64,000 bases of DNA from Blastobasis lacticolella (GCA_905147135.1 LR990053.1:508501-572500); one strand, 5' to 3'; shown: positions 28,881-40,849, counted from the stretch's first letter. Numbers and translations are program-made. Notes: generated by a model from the sequence alone, not told the origin.

Positions 28881-28894
28881 ATTTACGTTGACTT

Positions 28895-29490
28895 GAAGTA
28901 CTATGTTGTGATACGTCGAAAACATCAGGTTCATCAAGTGGTAGGGTTCTCTCCTGAATGAATGTGAGTACCACTGCCTTACAATTTTCTGCGGCCATGC
29001 AACAATGCTGGCATGACAAGAATTAGGTAGCCAATTAGGTAGGTAATTAGGTATTTATTTATTTATGCCGTTATAATCAACTATTCTTTCTATTTTCTCG
29101 TCACGTGTCTTCCTACGTCCCTCTTTGAGTTGGTTGAAGAGTTTCTTATGAGCCTACTTCTATCTTTGGCAATTTCTTTGATGTATTAAAAGACGATAGT
29201 GACAGAATAGCGTCGCATATGGGAGACATTCCTCAGCTTCGGCGGTACCCTAAGCGGCTCCAATTTGTCTGGCTTTGAGCGCCGACGGACTGAGCGGGTC
29301 CCCGCTCGAAACTCCCGAATAGCATATTTCACCGTAGACATTTTAACCTTTTTAATTTTATTACCGGGCTCCCAGAGTCTTGCCGGATCCCGGAATTGAA
29401 TCCGGTCTCAGAATTTCGTGACATCTTCGTGCGCTTTGTTAATCATTGCTCGTTATAACTCTGATTTAGGGATTCTTCAAACTATACGGT
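28895..29490. other. Unassigned sequence
   Basis: A ggtag/aattaggtag short tandem lies near 29020-29050; nothing else recognised. Confidence 0.4.
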
Positions 29491-29495
29491 TACTA

Positions 29496-29690
29496 TAAGA
29501 GGCACTGGCCTAGTGGCAGCGTGCTTGCGAGATCGATAACCAAGGTTAAGCAACGTTCGCTGAGTCCGAGAACTGGATGGGTGACCGTTTCGTACTTTCA
29601 GACTAGTCCAACTACAGCACTACAACGAGCTCGTCACTCACTTTGTTTTCTGATGCCGTTGGAAAAGCGAGGTTGACCAAGATCTGCTGG
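29496..29690 (+). mobile_element. 5S rRNA-derived SINE (SINE3-like), copy 1
   Basis: 29526-29598 resembles the internal promoter half of 5S rRNA: cgataaccaaggttaagcaa, then gagaactggatgggtgaccg match the 5S blocks GAAGTTAAGCAAC and TTGGATGGGTGACCG. The 5' part of 5S is missing and the 3' body (aaaagcgaggttgaccaaga) is shared with 36840-36880, so it is a retroelement and not a 5S gene. Confidence 0.7.
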
Positions 29691-29945
29691 GGACCCTGAA
29701 GTTAATGCCTCGGTTGCGTTCTCGCGCACAAGTGCCCAAGGTCCGCCTTAACCATGACCCAAGATTTTGCAGATCAGGTAATTACAGTGGAGCGATTGCC
29801 ATCTGAACGCCGTGACCCTGTTGACAGAGGAACCTGAGTTGATTGGATCATGGTTACACACACATTCTGTTGTCTGAAATATCTAAGTGTCATCACGATG
29901 TTTTGCCTCATCGAAAGAGCATCGGTTAGTGTTCAACTAATGTAC
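29691..29945 (-). mobile_element. Family D SINE, 5'-truncated
   Basis: Contains ttaatgcctcggttgcgttc, ggtaattacagtggagcgat and gaaagagcatcggttagtgt, the family D body in reverse, directly abutting the 5S-derived SINE. Confidence 0.75.
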
Positions 29946-30412
29946 CCCGTATATATTATTATTAAACGAGAATTCTGTAGATGAGTGTTTAGAAATTTTA
30001 CGGATTTGGAACATTTAGTATGCTGATTTATGACAAACAGACGGTTTGACGTCCCCTTAACAGATAAACTACGCCCATTTATAAAGTTGCTGTGAAACAA
30101 GGAAATGTCCGGAATGCCGACAGGGAGAGTAATCTATTATTTCTATTTTAAACTTCTCAACCGTGTGTTTCAGAACTTTGTGTACCTCACACTTACGTTG
30201 TTGTCAAAAAGACAATATTTTAAATGGTGTTCTTTGGCTGTGGTATTCCGTAAGGTGAAGGTCCCCCAGGTGCCCCAGTCGGGCGACTCCAATTCTTACA
30301 AGATATTCCACATGACTTATCTCTCTTAAAACAACCTACATATGAGACATTGCCCGAATATGAAATACATGCAATAAATGTAAATTAAACAAATAAATGA
30401 AAATGATTCGAC
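29946..30412 (-). mobile_element. Family B LINE 3' fragment in unassigned sequence
   Basis: 30215-30335 matches blocks of family B (tgtggtattccgtaaggtg, ccccagtcgggcgactccaa). The remainder has no recognised feature. Confidence 0.5.
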
Positions 30413-30640
30413 AAAGCGCCATCTAGTTACAAAGTAAGGAAAGCTAGTTTTATGGGTGCCAGAAAACGAATAAATGCTCATATATTTTTCAAATACATGC
30501 TTCTTATACATACAACACCCAGACCCCTAGCAGAAATTAAATATCGTAACTTAAATTTCTGCCGGGAATCGAACCCGGGATCTCTGTGTGGCAGACCGAT
30601 ATGTTAACCAACTGAACCACTCAGGTCGTCAGGTTTCATA
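30413..30640 (-). mobile_element. tRNA-derived SINE, family E, full
   Basis: On the minus strand the head is tRNA-like (acgacctgagtggttcagtt, B box gggttcgattcc) followed by cagaaattt, acccagac-type middle and a 3' end with gatggcgc. About seven copies or pieces lie in the window. Confidence 0.8.
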
Positions 30641-30716
30641 TCATATAAATAGACATATTCATATGGCTACCTCAGATAGAATATTTTGGTCTGCGTAAGC
30701 GCTCCTGGCTAGCCAC

Positions 30717-30905
30717 TATCATCATATCAGCCGAAAGACACCTACTGCTGAGCATAGACCTCCCCCGAGATCTCCACAAAAGCCGGTCCTATGCCTTTTG
30801 CATCCAGCTGGTACCTGCGATCTTTACCAGGTCGTCGGTCTACCTTGTGGGAGGCCTACCAACACTGCGTCTTCCGCATGTGGCCGCCACTCGACATCTT
30901 TACTG
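30717..30905 (-). mobile_element. RTE LINE 3' end
   Basis: Same block as 24960-25110: agatctccacaaaagccggt, atccagctggtacctgcgat, ctttaccaggtcgtcggtct, with the minus-strand reading RRSVGRPP-like. Confidence 0.8.
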
Positions 30906-31559
30906 CCCCATCGGACATCTCTTCTTCAAACTATGTGCCTTTCCCACTACTACTTTAACCTGGCAATCGTTAAGAGTTGCCAACATCAGATATCTAAATT
31001 TAATAGGTTAGTTAAATTACAGAAACGGTAATCGATCCGCACAAAATCAGTAAGTATCCTGAGGTGTATTCTATTCTGCAACTCGGGCGCAGCCAACGGG
31101 ATATGTACGAGGTAATTTTACTCAATTAAATTAACAAAAATTCCACCATCATTTTCCATCGACTACAATAGCAGAACGTCCATGACAATCGTGCGAATAC
31201 TCCGAATGAGAGGCCCGCGAATGCGAATGTGGAATATTCATGACATCCCTATCGTTACACGCGTGAATAATAATGGATTAACGATGTTTCTCGTTGCTAT
31301 GTATAATAAGAAATTCTGGCTCGTAGCATGTTGTTTACACTTCGACAGACAGATCGATACATGATATCCTTTCTAACGGAAACTGACATCCTGTATCAGT
31401 GAACAACATCAGTGGAGAAATCTTTAATACGGTGTTCGTAAATTTCGTTTTATTTTTTGGCTTCCTTTCCTTTATATACTACTCAGTGACAAACAAGAAA
31501 ACGCCCATCTGACGGGATGTTGTAACTGTCGCCCATAAATAAATATACTTTGACAAATT
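30906..31559. other. Unassigned sequence
   Basis: A short family J-type LINE 3' piece (cagtgacaaacaagaaaacg ... actgtcgccc) is at 31485-31540; no gene. Confidence 0.4.
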
Positions 31560-31709
31560 ACACAGCGTCATCTAGCCCATAAGTGTGCAAAGCTTGTGTT
31601 ATGGGTGCTACATAACTGATAAACTACATGAATGCTTTGAAATACATACTTATTATACATATAACACCCAGACCCGTAACAGAAATAAAATTCATAATGA
31701 TGAATATTA
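31560..31709 (-). mobile_element. Family E SINE, 3' portion
   Basis: agcgtcatctagcccataag, agcttgtgttatgggtgcta and acacccagacccgtaacaga match family E; the tRNA head is missing. Confidence 0.75.
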
Positions 31710-31712
31710 CTT

Positions 31713-31985
31713 TTTTTTTAAACACACGATAGGCAAACAGGTAAGCGTGCTCACCTCTATACCACGTTGCTCTGGCAGCAAAAAGGCAAATGCCCCTCCA
31801 CTGCCAAAGCCACGGATCCCCAAATCCCCACCCCATGCCGTACTGGAAACCTTACTAACCGGCAGAAACACAACACTATTTAAAAGAGTATTGTTTAGCT
31901 GCGGTATTCTGTAAGGTGGAGTACTTCCCCAGTCGGGCGGCTCCTATTCGAACGGGATAACCGCTATGCTCTACCTCTCCTAAAA
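31713..31985 (-). mobile_element. Family B LINE 3' region
   Basis: cacgataggcaaacaggtaa, cgttgctctggcagcaaaaa, tatttaaaagagtattgttt and cccagtcgggcggctcc; an internal deletion compared with 38805-39150. Confidence 0.7.
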
Positions 31986-34049
31986 TTAATTTTTTGAAAT
32001 GTCAGTTTGTGTTCGGCCTAGAATCAAACCCGGGACCTCTCCGTGGCAGCGATGGTAACTAATCTTGCCCGAAACCAGGAGTCGAAAGTGTTACTTATAA
32101 TGTTAAAATGATCGGCTGAATTTAAGCAAATAAAGTCCTAGGCCCTCTTTCCGCAATTTAATAAAACTCATTCAAAGTTGTCGATATTCTCAACTATAAT
32201 AGCTAGTACTACTTGTCGACAAAAGCGTAGGGTAAATGCGCAAGTAATAGCGACACTTTAAAAATAACAAAAAAAATTGAAATCCAAAACACACAGTCGC
32301 TAACAGGCCATAAAGCGCATCTGGTCCAAAAACAATAAATCTCCGTAGGTATCAACTGTAAACCCTTGCTAAAACAAGCCATTTGGCAAATCCCGTCCCC
32401 TCAGATGTCTGTGCGATAGACGTTATTTGCGCCCCCCGTGTCGGGCGCACGTCACATCGCATTCAGAACGGTGCACATTCATTATCGAGGATCACTGCCG
32501 ATAATCGGGGCTATTACCCTATTCCTCAGACGGGGGAGCCACCCTTTTACTCCGATGGACAAACTTTATATTGCGCTCATGAAAATAAAACTGACACTCG
32601 TTTCGATCGTCTCAGATCACTCAATGCTATTCGATAGTTTTACAATAGTTGGCTTTATTACTTAGTACATTGTTTGATCGGGTTTAATCGGTGTTGGGAA
32701 AAGTTATTGGTCTATTTGGATTGGTGTACAGCGAGCTGCTGTGTGAAATAGTTTGTTTCTACTACTTCGGTCGCGTGTACAAGAGTTTATGTTTTCCGGT
32801 CATTTTAATATAAATTTACACATTATCGTGATCATCATTACAGCCCACAACAGTCCCACCAACATGGAGCTACACATTTTGTTTTCCCTTACCTCTACGG
32901 AAGCTGACATATTTTTGGTGACCAGTTGTCGGCACCATGAAAGTGCAGATACCTAAATATGGAGGGAACACTCTCGATATGATATAAATGTATTCCTTTT
33001 AAAAGTGTTCAGTAATCTGCATATTTCAACTTCTTTTCGTGCTTTTGTATTTTGAATCACGGGAAAATAGAAAACTGATTACTTTTAATAAAAAAAATAC
33101 ATTAAAACAATGAAATATTTATCTGTGCTTCATAACAAAACTTGTAGGGTAACCAAAATTCGGTTTAAAGGAAATGTGAACTTATTCCTTTGTAATAAAA
33201 TCCATTTTTAATTGCAATTGTATTTACCTTGGTGGGATAGCACACATCTGGGAATCGCGTGACGTCACGTAGGGTCAGCCCCCTGCAATAGCCAGTGGGT
33301 GATTAGTTAATTAGGGGTGTGAAGGTGACACCCCAGATTAGGTGTCACCCTTAAATCGAAGTGATGTAATTTATCGTTAGTGGTACCTAAATAAATATAT
33401 TGTGTTGTGACTTCGTGATTAAACTCCATTACATTATGAATTAAATCTCCTTTGGTCTCCTATATCTCCTAGTACCACTTCATTATACAAATTTTATTAA
33501 AATACAACCGGTTTCGATTCACAATGATTATACATTTTGTTTACAATCGATATGTAGGTGCTGTACAAGTAATAATTTAAACTAATGTGGGTCCGTCAGT
33601 ATAATTATTGTGATATAATAATGTAAAAAATTGTATAATAAAGTGATTTAATTCATAGTACCTAACTTCCACTTCCGAAGGCCTGCTGGAAGAGATTCCT
33701 TTTAGAAATAAGTAGTACCTGTTGTGACATTTATTACTTTGTCATATCCTGTGTGTAACTGTTCACAATAAACTATAAAATAAATAAATAAATATTACCC
33801 GTTTTGTTAAATGTACTCTTTGCGTAGAATATCCCATTAAAAATGCGTTATAGTGTTTTACCGTGAGAATTTTAATAACAAATCTTTATCAATAAATTTG
33901 GCGGTTTTTCAACCACACGTATTTCCGGCCACAATTTGTTGATTTTACATAGGTTGAAGTGAATGTGAAATAAAATGATAAAACTAATAATTAGTTCAAA
34001 AATGGGATAGTGCAAGTTGTGTTTGTGTGAATGAATGTTTGGCTTTAAT
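31986..34049. other. Mostly unique sequence
   Basis: 32010-32070 is a degraded tRNA-like head. 33322-33352 is a small hairpin (aaggtgacacc with ggtgtcaccctt). 33670-33795 is a LINE 3' end (agaaataagtagtacctgtt, gttcacaataaac, then AAATA repeats). 32380-32665 has two overlapping frames without recognised domains and a higher CpG content. No gene is supported. Confidence 0.45.
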
Positions 34050-34160
34050 TTTTTTTATGTTGTACGGCAGACAAACAGACAAGCGGGCCACCCGATGGAA
34101 AGTGGTCACCGCCGCCTATGAATAATAATATTGACATCAGCAATACCAGGGTCGCTACTA
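34050..34160 (-). mobile_element. Family B LINE 3' fragment
   Basis: acaagcgggccacccgatgg and aaagtggtcaccgccgccta match family B. Confidence 0.65.
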
Positions 34161-34579
34161 ATACGTCGCCAGCATCTGAAGAGACCTCTAATATACCTCT
34201 GTCATAATATTTTCATTATATCAGTTCAATAATCCAAAATTTTAATATTCGAGGAGAATCATAATTTAAATATTCAAAGTCTGGCAACTGACAAATTCGT
34301 GTTCATTATCATCAGAAACTGTTGAAAGATCTGACAGCATAAAGCTCAAGTACCAAGAACAAAGCTACTATAGAAATATTATTTCACAAAGATTCAATTG
34401 TTTGGCTGAAAGCCTTGAAATAGGCTTAGATCATTAGTTATTCATCAAATTATAATCAAATTAGATTTAAGTCGCCTTTCTTCTGTGAACACAGTATTTT
34501 TGAAATGAAAATTGTAAAAAATACACCATCTTCATACAAGTTTTTAAACTAGACACCGCGAGCATATCTTTTATTAGGT

Positions 34580-34787
34580 CATCACAACCCATAACAGTCC
34601 ATTGCAGGACTTAGGGCCTCCCCCAAGAAAGGGGAGGGCGTTACCACAATCTCCACGCTTGGCAGGCGGGTTGGAGATCGCAGTGTTATAATATAACAAT
34701 GGAAAACGCTGCTGCCCATTTCCAGCCTACGCAGACTCTAGATCTTGTGCCTCGACAACATTAGTCGCCTTGTACGACACCCACGAG
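34580..34787 (-). mobile_element. Family A element, 5'-truncated, with 11-bp duplication
   Basis: ttttattaggt flanks both sides (34569-34579 and 34788-34798). 208 bp with tail on the left and the first 50 bases of the family missing. Confidence 0.9.
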
Positions 34788-35147
34788 TTTTATTAGGTAC
34801 GTCACGCAAATTCTGGAGTCCTCTACAGTGTTTAAGATCCGCCACGTGAAGTCACGAACCCACTCGAGTCACACTCAACTCGAATTATTCAACAAAGACC
34901 TTAAATTTAATTGGGCACTCGAATTCTGTCGAGTGTTTGGGAAACGTTTGATGCGAGGCAGAATTAATTTTATTGTATCAGTTGCCATTTTTCGGGCCCT
35001 CTCTGTGTTTCTGTGTGAGAGCAATTGAAATTAGCTTACACAATGAATGAGTTTCCATCAAAAGAAATGGGATGCTAAGTTGGCAATAAGCATTCGTTTC
35101 GTTTCTGGAAGCAATATAGGTTTTTGCCAAGACCGATTTATGGATTT

Positions 35148-35290
35148 TAATTTTTTTTTTTATGTCATACGATAGGCAAACAGGCAAGCGGGCCACCTGA
35201 TGGAAAGTGGTCACCACTGCCTATAGACATTAGCAACACCGAGACTATCGCCAATGCGTTGCCCACCTCTATAACACGATAGATGGATAC
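35148..35290 (-). mobile_element. Family B LINE 3' region
   Basis: tttttatgtcatacgatagg, gcaagcgggccacctgatgg, tatagacattagcaacaccg and gttgcccacctctataacac; close to 56300-56590. Confidence 0.75.
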
Positions 35291-35397
35291 ATGGGAAGTG
35301 GTCAGCTTCGTCCAGAACGACTGGAGAGCTGCGAGCGCCGGGCGGTGTTGGTTAGCGATAAGTATTGACCACGATATTAAAAAAAAAAAAAAAACTT

Positions 35398-35612
35398 GGA
35401 TACACAGCGCAATCTCGCCCCAAAGTAAGCAAAGCTTGTGTTATAGGTGCTAGATAACTGATAAACAAGTATATACATTAAAATACATCATCATTATGGC
35501 GTTAATGTCCCGGTTGTGCTTTCGAGATCGAGGGCCCAGGGTCCACCTTAATAATTAGTATACATTAAAATACATTCTTATTATGATTATCACACCCGTA
35601 ACAAATTTTTAA
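35398..35612 (-). mobile_element. Family E SINE interrupted by a family D stub
   Basis: Family E blocks at 35400-35471 and 35574-35612 are separated by a 72-bp piece of family D (35487-35558). Confidence 0.75.
35487..35558 (-). mobile_element. 72-bp family D stub with 15-bp duplication
   Basis: Only the 3' end of family D (ggcgttaatgtcccggttgt). tatacattaaaatac flanks it at 35472-35486 and 35559-35573. Confidence 0.9.
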
Positions 35613-35744
35613 GGGTTTTAAAAGTTTTAATATAATCATTGAGTTTGCCCAGTAATTGGAAAAGTGAACATTACAAAAAGTTAACCTGATTTTAAAGTTA
35701 CTGTCTAACTTAAAACTGAAATTAAAAGCTTAACAATAACTACG

Positions 35745-35772
35745 ACCTCTCTCTCTCTCTTTCTCTCTCTCA
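35745..35772. repeat. CT microsatellite
   Basis: ctctctctctctttctctct run next to a SINE 3' end. Confidence 0.9.
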
Positions 35773-36137
35773 TCTTGGCGTTAATGTCCCTGTTGTGCTC
35801 TCACGCGAGAGGGACCGCGGTCCGCCTTGACCATGATCCAGGATTTGGTAGATCAGGTACTAACAGTGGAGCGACTGCCTTCTGACTTCCGTGACCTTGT
35901 TAATAGGGGAACCTGATCAGATTGGATCATGGTTACATATTCAGTCGCCTAAATCTGCTTCTTTTATTACTTTGTTCTCCCTCGCCGTACGAGTTTAGAT
36001 TAATGCTCAGCTAATGTACGTAAAATACATATAATGTACAGAAAAGAGTTATTTGTACGTGCCGGCAGTGTGGTTCGAATCAAACCCGGTACCGGGGTAT
36101 GAGTCCGACCCCTTATCCATTAGGCCACCAACGCTCA
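35773..36137 (-). mobile_element. Family D SINE, full length with tRNA head
   Basis: Head at 36060-36137 (minus strand, with taatggataagg and a mutated B box), body with ggtactaacagtggagcgac and ggggaacctgatcagattgg. About 365 bp. Confidence 0.8.
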
Positions 36138-36309
36138 ATGATGATCGAACATAAACTACGACCTGACTCATCGAACTACCAGCTAAAAGTCGTCAATATC
36201 ATTCGCCAGTAACACAATGCCATCACCTAGCCTGCGAGGAAAGGCCACTGTGACGATGGTAGGAACTCTCTTTTACGAGCCAGTGTGAGTGTCGATTGCC
36301 GGGTTTTAT

Positions 36310-36600
36310 TCACAATGACGCAGTGTGCTCGTTTATCGGTATTCCAATATGCTTGATTGGTGCTAGGACCCTCTTTGAGGAGTACCCGGGTCTTTTTTTT
36401 ATTGTATGGGAAGGCACAGAGACGGACGGTCCACCTGACGGAAAGCGGCCACCATCGTCCAGGACATCTGCAACGTAAGGGGAACCTTTGAGGTACCTGT
36501 AGACGTGCCTTTTGAAGAACCCCATGTTATAGAGCAAAGGAAATACTTCGGAAGAGAGCTCATTCCACATCTAGCATGTGCGCTGTCAAAAGGCTCGTGA
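36310..36600 (-). pseudogene. Family B LINE: RT C-terminus and 3' region
   Basis: The minus-strand frame reads MWNELSSEVFPLLYNMGFFK then RHVYRYLKG, the C-terminal block of CR1/L2-like RTs (LWNSLP ... FK-RVHR-L). It runs leftwards into gtccacctgacggaaagcgg and a T-run (A tail). It shows that family B repeats are LINE 3' ends. Confidence 0.7.
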
Positions 36601-36783
36601 AGCCTTTACGTTAGTCAGTCAGTATCACAGACTTGTCTGCTTCTGTAAGCAAGTGTACATCAGCTTTTTATGCAGCTTACAGCTCTGTACAAATCTGCAT
36701 GGTTTAAAGCTCGGGACGGGATATGATTGAACTAATTTATAAATCTAAGCAACGGCTGCATGAAAAGCGAAGCGTTTTGTAAG

Positions 36784-36890
36784 AATCTCTGTGTATTTGC
36801 GAGACCGATAACCAAGGTTGAGTAATGCTCGCAGAGCCCGGGAACCTAAGAAAGCGAGGTTTACCAAGGTTTCCCGCCAGGCACACTTAG
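36784..36890 (+). mobile_element. 5S rRNA-derived SINE, copy 2
   Basis: gcgagaccgataaccaaggt and gagcccgggaac correspond to 29527-29575; the tggatgggtgaccg block has been lost and the body block aaagcgaggtttaccaagg follows directly. Confidence 0.6.
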
Positions 36891-37484
36891 ACTGGTTGAA
36901 GAGTCTCGGTGACGGGCGACAGTTTCTCCACGGATTGTCCCAAATGCTTAAGCAGTTTGGTTTTGTACAGTTGGTTGGCAGAAAGCTTATTTCATTATCT
37001 GTTAAAAAAAGCACAGCGCCTACATAGTCACTGCACAACCACCGCGCCGCACCCGCCTAGTCGTCGTCTACCACGCAGTCACCGTGTCGTGTGCACACCA
37101 ATAGGCTGGGCTGCACATTCTGTCCGGTTGCTATGCAGTGACTAAGCGGACACGACGCGTACGCGTATACTGTCCGGTAAGCAACGTAACGGGCTCTATC
37201 ATAGAAAATGACTGAAGCGGAACCACTGCAACTCATCAGCACTGCGGCTGCCGCGCGAGGCCCATCGCGTCAATTACGCCGTTTATGGCGGTCCTCGTAA
37301 AACCGACTTTTATTCCCTTTGTAATCATGCATTCATACGGGGAGGATACTGGGAGTACATGGATACATGTTGCGGTTACATGGATTACACGGTCAGTGTG
37401 CTCCTGGGTAACTGTTTGGGGTGTATGCTGGATCAAACTAGAACTATTTGTAGCGTTGTACGCGGCTACGCACGCGTGAACGCG

Positions 37485-37765
37485 CGCGCGTTAATGTCCC
37501 GGTTGTGCTCTCGCGCACGTAGACCCGGGCTCCACCTTGGCCATGCGACTGCCATTTGTGCCAGATTCGATTTTTGTTACACATTCAGTCACCTGAAGTG
37601 CAAGTTTAGTCGCGATGGTTTCCCTCGCCGTAATAGCATCGGTTAGCATTAAACTAATATACATATCTCAGAAAAGATTCATTGGTACATGGCCGCAGTG
37701 GGATTCGAACTCGGTGCCTCTCGCTTACGAGTCGGATACCTTAACCACTTAGCCATCGCAGCTCT
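37485..37765 (-). mobile_element. Family D SINE, internally deleted
   Basis: gttaatgtcccggttgtgct to a tRNA head at 37690-37765 (gtgggattcgaactcggtgc, ttaaccacttagccatcgca). The middle (gatccaggattt ... gattggatc) is missing. Confidence 0.8.
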
Positions 37766-37784
37766 TACACTCCCGCGTGGACTA

Positions 37785-37950
37785 TTGTACCTATATCTTG
37801 CGAGCTTACGAGTGAATGAGAATATGAAGCTAAACTATCTCCACACTGAATTTCATAAAAATCGGGCTAGTGGTTTAGCCGTGAACGCGTAATAAATAGA
37901 CCGACAGACAGAGTTACTTTCGCATTTATAATATTAAAAGTGGAGATTGA
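37785..37950 (+). repeat. Dispersed repeat fragment
   Basis: ttcataaaaatcgggctagt, agaccgacagacagagttac and ttcgcatttataatatta are wording common to dispersed lepidopteran repeats as I recall; it occurs once here. Confidence 0.4.
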
Positions 37951-38379
37951 AATAGGCTTAAATAAAATTGTGCCTCAAAAGGAATAAATGTTAGAATATG
38001 TGTATAGCACTCGAAGGAAGCTCATCCAGGCAGAGGATGATGCATGCAGTTTTAACTGCTCAACTATTTTCATTATAGTATATTCAGCTCATAACGGTAT
38101 TGTCGCTTATTCTGATTTAAAATCATTTCGTTCGTTTGACTCATTATTATTTATTACGTGGATTTACTACACGCGCGCCGGTAAGAGTACTTGATGTATA
38201 ATGCAGTTCATATTAATTTATTTTAGCGCCGACAAAGGGACTGCTGTTGCTAACAATTCTATTATTTATTCATTTTTATTTATTTATTTAGAACAACCAA
38301 CAAGACTTTCACTAACAAAGTTATAGCATCTTATAGCTAAAATATTTTCTCTTTCTAATTTTATTATTTCAATTATTTG
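37951..38379. other. Unassigned sequence
   Basis: No gene or family recognised. Confidence 0.35.
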
Positions 38380-38630
38380 ACGACCTGAGTGGTTCAATGG
38401 TCAACATACCGGTCTGCCACGCGTCCCAAGAGGTCCCGGGTTCGATTCCCGGCCGGGCAGAAATTGAAATGATGAATTTTAATTTCTGTTACGGGTCTGG
38501 GTGTTCTATGTATAATAAGTATGTATTTAAAAGTATTTAAGTAGTATATCAGTTATCTAGCACCCATAGCACAAGCTTTGCTTAGTTTGGGGCTAGATGG
38601 CGCTGTGTGAATTTGTCCACGATTATTTAT
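38380..38630 (+). mobile_element. Family E SINE, full length
   Basis: Head gacctgagtggttcaatggt with B box gggttcgattcc (38440-38451), then cagaaattgaaatgatgaat, cgggtctgggtgttctatgt, tagcacccatagcacaagct and gctagatggcgctgtgtgaa, ending in TTTA repeats. Confidence 0.85.
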
Positions 38631-38639
38631 TTATTTATT

Positions 38640-38805
38640 TAACTTGTTAATTTTGCGATTACGTATGATCGATTTCGCAGTTTCAGTGTATTGCAATATA
38701 ACTTTGTTAGCAACTGAACCCATGAAATGCATGATACGTAATCGGAAAAGTTAAAATATCAATAATTGAAATCAAAGAATTATTAGCAACAGAATTACGT
38801 AATTA
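38640..38805. mobile_element. MITE family M, partial copy
   Basis: Aligns with the right half of 53307-53537: tgttagcaact, cataatcgg-like core, tcaataattgaaatcaaaga and gcaacagaattacgtaatta. The left arm is missing. Confidence 0.6.
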
Positions 38806-39150
38806 GCCTTAAGAGAGGTAGGGCATAGCGGGGTATCCCGTTCGAATTGGAGCCGCCCGACTGGGGAAGTACCTCCACCTTACAGAATACCGCAGCTAAA
38901 CAATACTCTTTTAAATAGTGTTGTGTTTCTGCCGGTGAGTAAGGTTTCCAGTGCTCCATGGGGTGGGGTTTTGGGGTACCGTGGCTTTGGCAGTGGAGGG
39001 GCATTTGTCTTTTTGCTGCCAGAGCAATGTGTAATAGAGGTGGGCAACGCATTGGCGATACTCTTGGTGTTGCTAATATCTAAAGGCAGTGGTGACCACT
39101 TTCCAGCAGGTGGCCCGCTTGCCTGTTTACCTACTGTATGACATAAAAAA
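38805..39150 (+). mobile_element. Family B LINE 3' region, longest copy
   Basis: From gcatagcggggtatcccgtt through ggtggggttttggggtaccg, gtgggcaacgcattggcgat and ggtggcccgcttgcctgttt to an A tail. About 345 bp, the reference copy for the family here. Confidence 0.75.
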
Positions 39151-40470
39151 AACCTAACCGGTGTAGCAGGATCGCCATGTGAAGGTTGTTGGGAAGCGAT
39201 TAAAATACACGAGTGCTGATATGATACTACTTTATAACTAGTAAATAAATCATTTTTTAAATAACAACTGTACTTACTATGCTACTTATGTATATATTTA
39301 ATGGACCTCTTTACAGATCAATTATTGTAGATGTATGGATAATGGTGCCAGAGATTCGGTGGAGCCTCATCGAGGTATCCTAGTGAAATGAGGGGTGACA
39401 CTAGTTCTACTAAATAATCATAGTTAGAAGTAAGTAAGTAAGTTCAATACGAATACGTACATAGTACGAATATGGAAGCATAATAGTAGTTTATGCAACT
39501 GTCGTATAAAAAGGCGTATCCGAGTATGATAATAGTTTGACACGAGTGTTTTAATACCTAATTATATGCAGTTGCATACACTACTTTATCTGCACTCATA
39601 TTTTTATGTTAAAATATCGAACCTATAATTTTCTCAACTTTGCTGGAAGTAAGCTGCGAGTCAGTTCTGTTGTATCTACCCGTCGAGGATATCAAGCGGC
39701 GGGAAATTAACTTTACTACTTTCACATTTATCTATTTATTTGCTTAAAATAAGAAAAAAACATTCACAAACACAAATTACAACAATTACAAAAAATATTT
39801 TGTTAAGCGGGAAAATAATTACACAGAAATATAAACAGGAAAATTTAAATTTTGAAACTGTTACAGACATCTATGTATTCAGCCTACATTTCGCCGCGTC
39901 CCGGCGCCCGACAAAACATTAAAAAATAAAAGTGCATAATGATTAAAAAGTTATTTTACGATACTGCTGTAATGCATATAGCATGGGAAATGCTGTATCG
40001 AAAAGTAATTATTTAAAATCTTATAGACTGGCGTGAAAAAGTCTGCCCTTAAACGACTGTTTTCGAATATGTAATTGGAACATTACGGGTGTAGATAAAA
40101 GTGTTTAAATCTAAAATATAATGGAGTTCCATCATAAATTCACAACACTTATAATAATATTTCCAGTAGGAAATTAATTCTAGATTAAAATTGCAAGTAT
40201 GTCGACAATATCTCAGACTTTATTGAAGTCTACTCCAGACACGTCGACGGAGCCGCTGTCAAAAGCTCATAACCTATATAAAATATTTTATGTTTAAAAA
40301 TCCGACTTCAATTCTCGACTTCAAAGCGAGTTAAAACTTCCAGTGAATACTTTGTGAGTTGGCTAATTCCGTTCGTATTCAGTAACCGGTTTTATTTCCG
40401 TCCACATATTCCATTTTGGGTGACAAACGTACATTTCCATATAAGTTTTGAGACTCTCGTGGTTATTCAC
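39151..40470. other. Unique AT-rich sequence
   Basis: No supported gene, no recognised repeat. Confidence 0.45.
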
Positions 40471-40472
40471 TA

Positions 40473-40613
40473 CACTTTCATCGCACATGTTATCGGGTTT
40501 GATACCACGGTTAGTTATGTTTTTACCTCGATATTTTGACGCAGTTGCATGCGTCACGGTCACGAGTGGACTGAACCGTGGCAATATACCCGATAATATG
40601 TGCGATGAAAGTG
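40473..40613. mobile_element. 141-bp MITE with TA duplication
   Basis: Inverted arms of about 45 bases: CACTTTCATCGCACATGTTA at the left and the reverse complement (with tatgtgcgatgaaagtg) at the right; TA on both sides (40471-40472 and 40614-40615). Confidence 0.75.
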
Positions 40614-40849
40614 TAATTTCATATAAGAATATTTATACTGTACAGTTTGAAAGTTGCTCATTACATTATTTAAATAGTCACTTTTGTAGACGTCTTGGAA
40701 GATATTAATTCTTAGAATTGAGAAGTTTCCTGGTTAAGTAAATTCCAAGTAATTTCGGAATGATGTTTTCTCTGAAAAAGTTAATGTGTTTTTTCAGTTG
40801 TTTCAATTCACAAATCATGGAACATTCACGCAATTAATACCCCTGGAGT

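Noticed and set aside
29526..29598. 5S rRNA gene
   Set aside because: Only the 3' promoter half matches, with many changes, and a shared non-5S body follows. It is a SINE head.
32383..32665. Overlapping ORFs as a gene
   Set aside because: Two frames overlap on the same strand with no recognised motif.
38380..38460. Functional tRNA gene on the plus strand
   Set aside because: Same reason: head of SINE family E.
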